Positions 10,991 through 23,200 of a stretch of 64,000 bases of DNA are shown one piece after another (position 1 is the stretch's first letter; every line of letters starts with the position of its first letter). The stretch is from the NCBI GenBank assembly GCA_028023455.1, contig JAQFVV010000144.1, forward strand, positions 370,001-434,000, written 5' to 3'. The notes beneath the pieces were generated by a model that saw only the letters and a program-made list of their open reading frames with translations, searched no databases and was not told where the DNA came from. The stretch is from Epiperipatus broadwayi (taxonomy: Eukaryota > Onychophora > Udeonychophora > Euonychophora > Peripatidae). The translations under genes were made by a program, and so were the position numbers.

Positions 10991-13920
10991 AAAATTAAAA
11001 AAATGTGGATAAATGATTAAAACCTCAAAAATCTGGTGAATATTGCCTTTTTCTTCATTATTCCTCTTAAGATATTATTGAATATATGTTTTCTCTTTGG
11101 ACTATTTAAAAATTGTTTACTACATATTGAGTAAAACTGAGATATATTTCAGAAAAATTTACATATATATTAAAAGTCTGAGTAAAGCAAAAGATTGATC
11201 AGAAAATTTACAAGTAATTATTTTCAAGAAAATAAGATTTTAAATATAATGATTAGATTAGTGAAATAGGAATAATTATTAGTACAGTTAAATATGTTAT
11301 AATTTAAAGTATAAGCATTTTTTGCTACTATAATTGTTGTTCTCTTAAGGTAGTCAATGTATATTTTAGGGCTAACTAAATTTAATTCCTACAATTTGTC
11401 TGTAGAGATGTATTTAACAAGAATTTCTATTTCATATATAGTTTTGCTTTTTTATCAGTTGTTGTATTTAGTATGGTCATCTATAATATACAGTTATTCA
11501 ATATGTTTACTTCGATACCATTAACAATTCTAGTGTTATAATCTGATAAAGACATTCATGGTAAATTGTCCAAAACAAATATCAATTTAATTATTTTGTA
11601 TAAAATTAAAAAATATTACAATAAAAATACTGTACAATTAATTTTAATATTGCATGACTGCAGAAGATTATTAAAAAGTACTCTTACATAATTACAATAA
11701 CATTAACTCTACTTTTTTAAGATATATATATTAGTGCTATTAAAATTATATATATACTATATAAATATACATTATATATAAAAATGCTAGCCAAAAAACC
11801 AAAATGTTACTAAAATTTTTCTGCAACCAGTTTCTTCTAGTAACGAAGAGACTTTTTCAAGTGAAATTCAACAAGATACAACCGACAAAACAAAATAGCC
11901 TTCCCATCAGTCACTTCAAAAAACAACTTCCTTTAACATCAACAGATGTTTGCATGATATTTATGGCCTCAGATTCAAAAAAAATTATCATCAGAGTATC
12001 TTTTACTCTTCTTTTTATTTCACTTTTCATAAAATATAACCTCCGCATTGTCAAATAATATTTTATGACTTGTACTTAGTTATGAATAGACAAAGTTGAG
12101 TTATATCTATTTTTAACTCTACTCTTGTGAACTTTAATTCTTTTATTAAGACTTAATTTACTTTGACTGTATAAATTTTATAGCAACTGCAAGGAAATAT
12201 ATCAGAATTATAATTAAAAATTAATATTTAATTTGTATTCTGTGTGTATGATATTTCAATGGATACTTATTAATTTATTTCATTTATAATTTTTAATAGG
12301 TTTCTGGTATTATTTTTTCCCCATATCGATCATTTGGTTTTGCGGGGACCCCTATGCAATATTTTTAATTGTTGTAAGCATACAAATAATTATGTATGAG
12401 ATGAAGAAATAATTTATGTAATTTAAAATTCCAATAAATAATATTAGCATGTATTTTCAATATGATATTCCAGTTTTTTAAATTAATTAAATAAAGTTAC
12501 ATGAGATACAAAAATATTTTTCTACGTCAAAGTATCTTCGTGGCCTATATCTTGAAAATTAGGAAATAATAATAACTCATAAAAATCAAATTGTGCTTCT
12601 TGAATTTCTTCAAACATCTTCATATTTATTTCTGAAAAAGATGTCTAAATGCTGAGGTTGATGAAACTTAGTAAAATATTCACAAAAATATGTTAACTTT
12701 CAATTCTTCTACATTCTAATAATCTTGGCTATCTATCAAACAAGGATTAGCCTAAAATATAATTATTATAAATAGAATTAAAGATTATCTTAAATATAAT
12801 ATAATAAAAAAAATAAAGAGTATTTCCCCAAGTATTGTAAAGGTGGAAAAAAAAAGCTAGAGACTTTTGATTTAGTTAGTAAAAATTTATTACAATACTG
12901 TATAAATATTGGAACAGGATTTCATTTGTAATAACTGAATTCTTGAATATTACAATTATTAATAAGCAGATATTTTATATATTTCTTAAAAAACACTTCT
13001 TTTTACTTTTCACAATATTTTTCAGAATTGTAAAATACAATTTATATTACATAATTTGTTTATTTACACAAGCAAGCAAAAAAATTGTTTCAATATTTTA
13101 TAACTGAAAAAGACTGCTAAACAGTCAAAACTATCACATAATTGAAAGAAAAAAAACATTGTGGAAAATACAAAGAAATGTTTTTTTTTAAGACATTTGC
13201 TTCAATATAAGCAATGGAAAAAAGAAACAAGAGTATGGGCATATATTTTATCTAAATAATAAATTATTTGAACAAGACAAAAAGTCTACTGATCGATGAC
13301 GCAAAAACTGTCAGACATACAATGCCAATGCATTAATGATTTAACAGAATTAGAGTTCTTCATGAAGTTGCTCTTATATGTACTTCTAAATACTACAAAA
13401 GATTGTATGAATATTCCTGTAAATAATTCTCATTACAACAGTAATTGCATATTATTATTATTTTTATTTGCTAAGAATTAAAACATTCAATGCTTCCACT
13501 CTAAGATGCTTATCATATTCAATTATAATAAACATAGCAATGTCCTTAACATTTGCAATGTTAAGAGGAAAAATCAGAATAAAATTTGTTTTACGATTAC
13601 CTCATTTCAAAAAAAGTATTGGTAATATTAATAATTAGTTTTAAAATTAATTTTAAAGAAATGAGTGTGTAAGAATATTCTTAATAAATAATCTTAATTA
13701 TATCAAAAAAATAAAAGTAGAAAATAAATAAGGAAATCAAAAAAAAAAAAAGATTTTCATATTACAATCTATCTGCAACTTTAGAAAAAAAAAAAAATGA
13801 AATGAAAAAAAAACCACTATTACAGCCTTTAGTTAGTTTATTTGCAATAACTAATTCACTAATAATTTTTAATTTGACTGAAAAATAAATTAAGATTAAG
13901 AAAAGTAAAGATGGTATTAA
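10991..13920. other. Nearly 3 kb without a recognisable gene
   Basis: Strongly A/T-rich. The only open stretches (11804-12058 and 13296-13481, plus strand) have no recognisable motif and read like chance. A short G/C-rich patch at about 12325-12355 (atcgatcatttggttttgcg) may be a transposon scrap. Confidence 0.45.
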
Positions 13921-14362
13921 AACACTAAACATCACATGATCACCCTTTCTTATGCTTGTTCGTATGTTGTTTTTTTGTATCTACTCTAAAGTGTAAATAA
14001 AGTTTTAATTTTGAAAGTAAAACAGGCAAAACTCACCATACAGTAGTACCACTCAGTGCAAACCCGAGTAATCAATGGATGCCAGAAGGCTTGCGTTTTC
14101 AATTTTAAACTCATAGTTTTGTAATTAAATAAAGATAAAAGGTGCTTGCTAGAGAGTTGCATTATATTCTAAGATCTAGGTGCAGTGCTCTCAGATCCAA
14201 AGCTCCTCACTGATGAAAGCCACAAGCTAAAAACTAGTCTGGGGATATTGCATGAGTAGGCACTAGATAGGGATCTTATGCACAAGCCTTCTGGCATCCA
14301 TTGATTACTCTGGCTTGCACTGAATTGCACTACTGTATGGGGAGTTTTGCATGTTTTAATAA
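13921..14362. mobile_element. Foldback family R1, copy C
   Basis: Left part 13925-13960 has aacatcacatgatcaccctt, then aaaacaggcaaaactcacca (14021-14040), a truncated left arm, and at about 14100 the internal and right arm in reverse orientation, ending gtatggggagttttgcatg. Outer ends are inverted copies of each other. Confidence 0.75.
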
Positions 14363-16688
14363 AGTAAAGACAGTGTTAGTTATCATAGAAAAATCAGAAA
14401 TTTGTGATAAAAATCTAGTGTATTGCGAGAAAATTTTTAGTTAATCCATCCCTTGGGGGATTCATTTTTAAAAAAATATCTTCATCAACAGCAGAAATAA
14501 GAAAACTGATTTAGAAGAAAAAATATTATGAACCTTTATAAGATTATTTACTTTACAATCAAAAGCTCAATTAGAAGGCACTATACAAAAAGAAGTTAGC
14601 TTCATTTTCTAACTTAGAAGATAAACTAATAAAGCTTTCTATATATTAAAAAACAAATACTTCTTTGAATTATCTTCAAAGAAGAAAATAAACATTCTTA
14701 ACATTGGTCAGAAATAGAAAGGAACATAAAAGTTATTCAAAAATCTCAGCATTTCAAACCCTCTTTGATCTCTCATCCAATCAACTCTATGATAAAAGAC
14801 TCATTATCCAAAACATTCAATCAAAAGTAAAATCTTGAAAGAATTCAGCATCCTACCATGGACACTCTCAGCAATCTAAAAATGTTTGGTCAAAGATAGA
14901 GACTGTATTTAATATACATATATATTACAATATAAATTGTTAGGTTTCAATGTTGCCATTGTTAAATTTTCTTACAAATTCCTGATGTTTCTGTATAATG
15001 TTGGTGATTTTACCAACAAAGCTTGAAATGCAAATCCTGAATCTTTAGAAATTTCCCACTATCTGCACCTGGAATCATTCCTGTTGGATTAAAAGGATAT
15101 TACATTGGGGGAGGGGACCTTATAAATCACTCAAATAATGTTTTTCTATCTATGTCAATTTTTGGCTATGACTAATAATTTTACACTCATCACTCTATAT
15201 AGAAAAAACCAGACCTTTTGATTAGCTATCATAAAATGCTTGTTTTTCCAAATTTTCTCTTTCTCTCTATCTTTCTTTTCTTGCATTATCAATAAGGCCT
15301 GACAATAAATTGTTTTTGATATCTCTTTGGCAGGTCATAGTTTGTTTTTCCAAAATTCTCTCTACATTTCTTTCCTGCATTATCAATAAGGCCTGACAAT
15401 AAATTGTTTTTGATGTCTCTTTGGCAAATCTTATAAGTGTGCTAAATATATAATAGCAAAAGAAGGTGGGTAGAATTCTAATAATAATTATTTTAAGAAT
15501 CCAGTATATTGAATATAGTCAGCTTTCCTTAAATTCCAATTATGAGTGGGAAAATAAATTCCTAAAATAATAAGTATACTTGTCATGAAAGAAAAGACCC
15601 AATATTAAAGATTAGCAATTAATAAAGAATCACTTTTTGTTAAAACAAAATATAAGTTAGGGGTATCTCTATATTACACATCTGTAAATGAAATATTCCC
15701 TCTTGTTTAATATCATAAAATATAGTGCAAGTTTTTTTTAAAAGCACCATTCTAAAAAACAAATAACCTGCTTTCTTTTTAATTATATATAACCAAAAAC
15801 TGTTGAGAGAACTGAAATCTATGGAGAGAACTGAAATCTATAAATATATAAGATATCAAAAATCTGAAAGGATAAGATATGTATATATAAAGATTATCTA
15901 CATCATTTAAATTAACTTTCAAAGTTAATATTTTGCTACAATATTCTATCTTTTGTATACATATATGTTTCCATAAAAAGATCAATGTATTATGTGTATA
16001 TATAAATTTTATAAATTGAATTTACATTTAATATTTTGTAGAAATAAATTATATTATTGAAACACATTTTCTATTATTCTTTACATATCCATATATACTT
16101 AATTTCAAAAGCATAGTCCTATAAAATAATTTATTTCTACAGAATGTTAAAAATAAATCTTTTATAAACTATTAATTGCATATTAAAATTCTTTTGTAAT
16201 TATTGAATTTATATATGAGGGTTTTGATTTGTTTTAATTATTTATATTATTATTGTTTGTTTTAATTCCATTATTGGATACTGGATAATTTTGTCAGGTG
16301 ATTCGTTAATATTAAATAGATTAGTCACATTTGAAAAGGGCACCAAAACAGGTGCTGAAAAAAAGCTTTTTAATGTATAAAATTATTATTTGATTATATA
16401 GTTGTTGTAAAGAATTATTATTATTTTTTGATTATTATTATTGTATATTATATGACAAAATAAATATATATTCTGTATATAAACTTATATATTTATGCAT
16501 TCATAATTACACATATTCACTGGCTTAAATCTACAACTGGAATTAATCTTATAAATATTTTTAAAAAATAAACAAATTTTCCTTTTGTAATAAGATAAGC
16601 TGCAATCTACAATTAATGTCAGTGAATGTAACATTAATTTTTAAACAAGTACATAAATTTTACAAAACTTAATTTTAAAAAAACATAA
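14363..16688. other. No gene seen; one tandem duplication
   Basis: A/T-rich 3' flank of Tollip. Two copies of a ~100-bp unit lie at about 15241-15333 and 15344-15425; both contain gcattatcaataaggcctga and end in ctctttggca. The minus open stretch at 15779-15985 has no recognisable features. Confidence 0.5.
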
Positions 16689-16840
16689 TTTATTTCATAA
16701 ATATACAATGTTATTAGTCTCTTGGCACTTTTGTTTAAAGAAATACACCAAATTTTAATCTAATGCACCATGATTATTTTTTTAAATACTTCTCTGAATC
16801 GAGTTCCTATTTAAGGAACTAAGTGAAAAATAATTTTATT
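16689..16840 (-). terminator. Candidate poly(A) signals of Tollip
   Basis: On the minus strand AATAAA occurs at 16840-16835, about 110 nt past the stop, and again at 16694-16689, about 260 nt past it. Either could end the transcript. In DNA this A+T-rich the hexamer also occurs by chance. Confidence 0.35.
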
Positions 16841-16950
16841 CTCAGACATAAAACAAGTAAACATTGCAGATTAAAGGACACAATGGAATATGTAAAAAAA
16901 TCTGTAAAATATATAACTCAATTTATATAACTTAATATTATGAATTAAAC

Positions 16951-17240
16951 TTAATTTTCATTCAGTTCCAATAAAGAATTAATAGTTTCATTTTTTTTGC
17001 CGTGATTTGCTTCAAAAACTGATTTAATCACTTCAATATCTATATCAGGAAACATATCTTGAACTTGTTTCACATCTTCTTCTGTATATAAAGGTTGGTT
17101 AGTAGTAACTGGAGTAGGCATTTGCCCTCCAGCAGGTGTTTCTCCTCCATTAAATGATCCTCCTCCAACAGGTATTGCCCCTCCTCCAACAGGTATTGCC
17201 CCTCCTGCAGGCATTACACCTCCAGCAGTAGGATAAACAC
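16951..17240 (-). CDS. TOLLIP: Tollip exon 7 (linker repeats, CUE domain, stop)
   Basis: Begins with two bases of the split Gly codon after acceptor TTTTTAG and runs to TAA at 16953-16951. The first 45 residues are Gly/Pro-rich with repeated GAIPVGG units. Then [20 protein letters not shown] leads the CUE domain, ending [10 protein letters not shown]; the MFP and LL pairs are the ubiquitin-binding hallmarks of CUE domains and are intact. The apparent open frame upstream of 17240 is intron read-through and contains the acceptor. Confidence 0.95.
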
Positions 17241-20200
17241 CTAAAAATGCAAGAGATACAACCATATATAACATACATATAATATGCATCAAAATTGTCA
17301 TAATAAATATTAAAAAATATATATTTAAATTTGTACATTCCAATATTATTTTATATTATTCTTTCAAATTATTTTAAGTATAATGATTTTTTTTTTTTAC
17401 AATACAGATTTAAATAATCAAAATAAAATACACTCTGAACTATAAAAAAGACACATAAACTCAAAACAAAAAAAAGTACACATATATTTAGTTATCATTT
17501 ACATAATTTTGTATGACTAAACAACAGAAATATAAATAATTATGTGGATTCATGCCTTCATCATAATTTAAATACTGAAGTTATTTAACACATATAAAAA
17601 TTTATTTCCAATGAATAATCCAGCTAATGATATTAACTTCAAATTTTCAATAAATTATAAATAAGGCTATGGTGTATCTAGTAAAAGCTAAAATATACTT
17701 GTTTTCTTTTTTTAATGATATGCACATATGATAATCCACATTACACCAGGACTTATTTTATACATCAATTAAAAAATTATGGATGCTTATTGTATTACAA
17801 TCATATGGTTACTTGTTCAAAAGATCTCATGACATTCAATCATCCAAATAACAGATTAAAAATAACATATAGCTTAGTAAAATATTTATTTTCATCTAAA
17901 GAGTAAAATAAGAAAGAAAAAATGCTCTAACTTTTGCAAATGGCAAATTTGGTAATACTTTAACCTTCACTGATTCTCTATGAGATTTTTGTTCTGCAAT
18001 ACACTATGTAAAGACTGTTTTACCTTTACATTTCAATAATTAATTTTTTTTATAGTTTTTTTTTTTTCATAATTTTTATAATCAACTAATTTTATTTAGC
18101 TTGTCAAAATTTAATTGAATATGAAGTTAAAATTTTTTAATATTTCTATGACTGCTATAAATTAATACATATTGATTTGTCACTCTTTCTTAATTTTTTA
18201 TTCTTAAAAAAAATTTTCATTTTCATATAAAGCCATATACAACAAAATAATCCTTTAGACTAACTACATTTATTATTGCTGCATACATTCGCATCAATGA
18301 AGAAAAAAAACAGTAACTTGAACAGAGATAGAATCAAAGTCAATAAAAATAAAACAATAGCTCAGACTACTTAATAATAGATACCTATTCTCTAAGATGA
18401 TTCCAACAAAAATCTATTCTTAATACAAAAGCAATTTGTTAAAGTATATTATACTAACAATCCCCCTTTATAAAGTTCATAGGATGAAGTTCATACATAG
18501 TAATGTAAAACTTAGTTACTGATAAAGATAAATTAATTATAACTGCTAATATCTTAGTTATAATAAAGAAAATCATTTCAATAATATAGTTTTTAACTTG
18601 CAGTTATATGTTGGACTATTTCTATCATCTAATTAAATGATTAAATATTTTTTTAAAAATTAAAATTTTATTTATACTTTTTCCAATACATTAAACTGTT
18701 AACAATAACACAGATTACTGTAGACAATAATATTTTGAATGGTACTATTCTTCCCTCTTGATCTGAACAATGACTATGTTAGAATAGGACCTGAAATAGT
18801 TAGAGTTAGCCCAATCCACTGATCGGACCAACAACACCTCAAAAAGAGAGGACAATATTACCATTCAAAATGTTTTTACCGTACTATTATTGATAATTGA
18901 ATCTATTTGGAAAAATGTAAATGACGTTTGAATTTTTCTAAAATCATTTAATTTATATGATAGAAATAGTTCAATATATAACTAAAATAAAATTCCATCA
19001 TCACAAAACTTCAGACAAACATAAAATGTAATTCCAAAGTTTTAGTGGAAATGAATAATTCTTGAAGACATCCATAAGTCAGAAGTATTAAAAACTGACA
19101 TTTAATGGATTATGAAATTGTAAATACAATTTGATATAGACAGACTCAACCATATGTAATCACATGATAAAAAACTATTTTCATAGGGAAGACAGCAAAT
19201 TCTCATTGGTTTCTTCACCTTTTTCAGGCCAAGACAATATCAAAGATGCCTTTCCTCAGATAGCCATCAGCAAATAAGTAGATATGACTAGTCTGCGAAA
19301 ATGGCGACAACATAAAACGCAGAACTATGATATAGGCAAAGTCATCAACTTAATTACTACTGACATGGAAATTCCATCTGTTTTTGTAAAAATACTGGAG
19401 ACAAAAGAAATAATCTAGCTAAACAATATGTAGAATATCTAAAAAATATCAGTATCACTTTGCAATATTATTGTTGTCCATCTAAGAAGACCACGATGTA
19501 TTATTTTTATTTGTGCTTACAGCAATGTTACAATAATTTAAAAAAATGTTGTCACTAAATATTAAAAAGGATTAAAAATGTAATAGCAATTTTTATTTTT
19601 AAATATCAACAATCAATTATACTAATTAATTAATCTTTTTATTTTAAAGTCATAACTGCTATGATATTAATGCTAATATTATCAGAAAAATATTAAAATC
19701 TATGCTGATTAATTTTTGATAGACAAGTTATATCTACCAGAGATATTATTATTGATGTATGAGGTGCAAGTATTGGTAAAATATCTGTAAAACTTCAGAA
19801 GATAGATAAATTTTGGTTCTCTAAATCAAAGAACAAATTAAAATCTCTTGGGAAAAATGATATTCAAGTGATATTTTTCTAAATGAATTATTGCAAATTA
19901 AAATATTAATATTTCAAATAGAAAATGCAAACTACAAAGTTAAAATACTAAATGCAATATGGATAACTTTGAATTCTATCAGTCAGGCATTAATTATTGG
20001 CAATCTACGAAGAATTATTATTTATAAATGAACAGCTAGTGTTAATTAGTAAAATAGTCAGTAGTCTACTGCATTTTGAACAGATGAATTAAACACTATT
20101 TTTATGATTTTCTTCTCATTTACTGCTTTAAGAATAAATGTAATCTTAGTTTTAATAAGACTTATTGCATGTGGTGATAATGCTTTATCTTCTAATGTAT

Positions 20201-23200
20201 ATGAAAGTTTATTCATTCATTTGCTAAGAATGTTAGTCTTTATTATTACTGTTTACTATTTTTGAAAATCCATTGGCTAATTTTGTTTTATTTATGACCA
20301 TAAAAATCACTGAATGATAATTATTATGTAATTTCTAATTTGATTCCCATTTCTTGTTCTTGTTCAAAGAAAAATCGAAATATCAGTGACAGAAATGAAT
20401 GTTTGAACATATATAACTTTTATAATACAAAATATTTTTTCATTAAGCATGATATAATTTTTATATATATTTACATATATACATATAAATGCTATAATAT
20501 AAAATAATTATACCATTTAACACAAAAATAATGAGCTAAGCAATGAAGAGATTCAAAAAAGGAACAAGACCATTTACTTACCAAAATCTGATGTATTTCT
20601 ATAAAACAATCATTGCTATAACAGCAAAACAAGGAGGCAAAATTTAAAAATATTATGTAATATATCAACTGAAGAAAATAATCACTGATTACCTTCTCTT
20701 AAAGAATTCAAAGTAATTCTATTGACAAAATCATGATAGTATTTTGAAACCAAACGAGTATATCTTGACTCTATTATCTCATATTAGAATGACTGTATTA
20801 AATCCATTCATTAAAAATGTCCTATACTATTACATCAAAAAAAAAGAAAGAAGTAATCTTTCACTATAGTAATACAAGACTGCAAATTATATAATGGAGT
20901 CACAAATTATTTACAAATATGAATTAACAAATAAAGAAATTTCCATCTCCTAAATTCTCTTAAAAAACAAATAGAAATTAATCATGTAATGATAATTTTA
21001 CACAAAAAATACTGCAGCAATATGTTCTTTTAAACAGTGCGCCTTAGTAATTCACTGGAGAAAAAAATGCTGAATACTTGGAGGTTCCAATAAAGCAAAA
21101 AAAAAAATAATGTTATAATTTAAAATATGTATATAATATGAAAATAAGTGTGATTCATCAATGGCGGTCATCACTCCCAAATAATATGATGTATCCAACT
21201 CCAAAAAATGAAATCGAAAACACAAAAATAAAAATTCATTAGAAATGAATTTTGCAATAACTATTCAAATTGATCTGTAATAAAAATATATCCACATATA
21301 TAACAAGCTGGTCTGTTAATCTGTTTGTATTGCAATGTATTTTCACTTATTAAACAGAAAACTTTTCTTTTTGAAAGACTTCAATATTTTGTATTCTAAT
21401 CTCAACTACATATTCTCAATAAAAGCAATTAATATTGTGCTCCCCTTGAAAGTCTTTGAGATAAAATTTATATAATTGGAATCAGTCTATCCCATGAAAC
21501 TTTACTAACAGCTGTAAGAACACGGTCTTAGCAAAACATAACCCGCACTTCTACTTATAACTGTAAAACAGTAGTATTTGTTCGTGAATAGTTCTTGATA
21601 AAAAACAATTGCAGATTAATATACAAGACTAAAATGGAGAGTAATTAAGATGGTAGGTGATGTCATAATTAATATTGTAATGCATAAATTACTTTTATTC
21701 CAAATTTGTTTGCCTATAATTAAATGCTTTTTGATGAAATATGTTCAATAAATATAAAATCTTAATGAAAGAACCTAGAACAACAAAAAATATTTTTTAA
21801 TGATCTATTTATTAATTTTAATCTCAAATTTTGCATTTTTTATCCCTAATCAATGATGATGTTAATAGATAAGTATCTGCCTTTTTTTTTTTTTTTAAGT
21901 CCATAGTTTTAGCATTTCTTAAACAAATTCTATCATAGTAACCTGCTTTGATGATGTGTGCTGGTTACTAATAGTCTTGAAATATTAGATGGCTACTAGT
22001 TTCCATAATTTCCATGGTTTAACATCCAGAGAACTAAAGAAAATGTTAAGTGATTTTATGATCTTGTTATTATGTTTTGAGAATTTTAGGAAGCATCCTT
22101 AAATGAATTTTTTCTTTCATATATAGCTGTTACTTTTCCTCATTTATTGTTATATATATATATATAACTAATTTAGTTGCAGAAGTTATACTGCAATGAT
22201 GAAATACCATATAATTAAATACATTAAATGTACAGCAGATTAGAGTTTATGCCACATCAGTTTGTTTTCCTACATAAACAGCTATCAGAATATTTAAACT
22301 GATTCCCATTATCAAGATGATAACTGCTCAAGCTAAAAGTTGTAAATTTTTCTTTCACCACTGACTGATAAAGGGCATAAGTTTTTTTTAAACATAAATA
22401 CTAATAAAAAAAATAATTATAAATTGCATTCAAAACATGAAATACATTCTGAACTCATCTCATTTGAATTGATAAGAATAGCACAATCATAAGCATACTG
22501 TACATCCAGAACCCAAGAAAATGCCATTGCTTTTGCTTTTTAAAAAATACTAAAATTAAGCATATATCATATTTTACTCTATGAGTTTCAACGATCACTA
22601 TTATAAAAATTAAAGATAAAGAAACTAATACACACCCTTATTTAACAACAGTTTAATTTTAAATGCCTCAGATTTTCCATCACTACCAATAATATTACAA
22701 TATGTTGAAACTAAAATATAAAGTTTGGTGAATAACCAGTTAATTTCAAATACTTCTATCAGGAAGGTTTGTGATGATGGTATTTTAGTTGTATTTATAT
22801 GATGGACTATTTCCATCATCTAATATTAAATATTGAATGTCTTTAGAAAAATTTAATTTTATTTAGATTTTCCAATTACATTCAACTGCTAATAATAGCA
22901 CACAGGCTGGTATATTTATGTTTCAAGTAGAATTATTCTCCTCTCTTCTTCAGGTGATGCTGACTCAACTAATGATAGTAGTATGGAAATCGAACCTGGA
23001 CTTTTAAATTCTTGAATATTACATTTTAAGGTAACATTCTAATCAATTGAACCATCCTATTAAAGAAAAAAGAAGAATAATGCTACTCAAAATGTTATGT
23101 ATATAGCCATCACGAATAGTTGAATGTAATTAGAAAATTTAAAATTAAATTTTTCTAAAGACATTCCATACCTTTACCTACCTGTTTGATTAATTGAGTC

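Noticed and set aside
11804-12058. 84-codon plus-strand frame as a small protein gene
   Set aside because: No recognisable motif or signal; composition matches the surrounding A/T-rich sequence.
17150-17338. Minus-strand open frame rich in Cys/Arg/Gly ([14 protein letters not shown])
   Set aside because: It is a frame-shifted reading of the Tollip linker repeat; the in-frame reading gives GAIPVGG and continues into the CUE domain.
17241-17343. N-terminal extension of the exon 7 open frame, which resembles a signal peptide
   Set aside because: It is intron sequence read through the acceptor TTTTTAG at 17241; exon 6 supplies the correct phase and the homologous linker.
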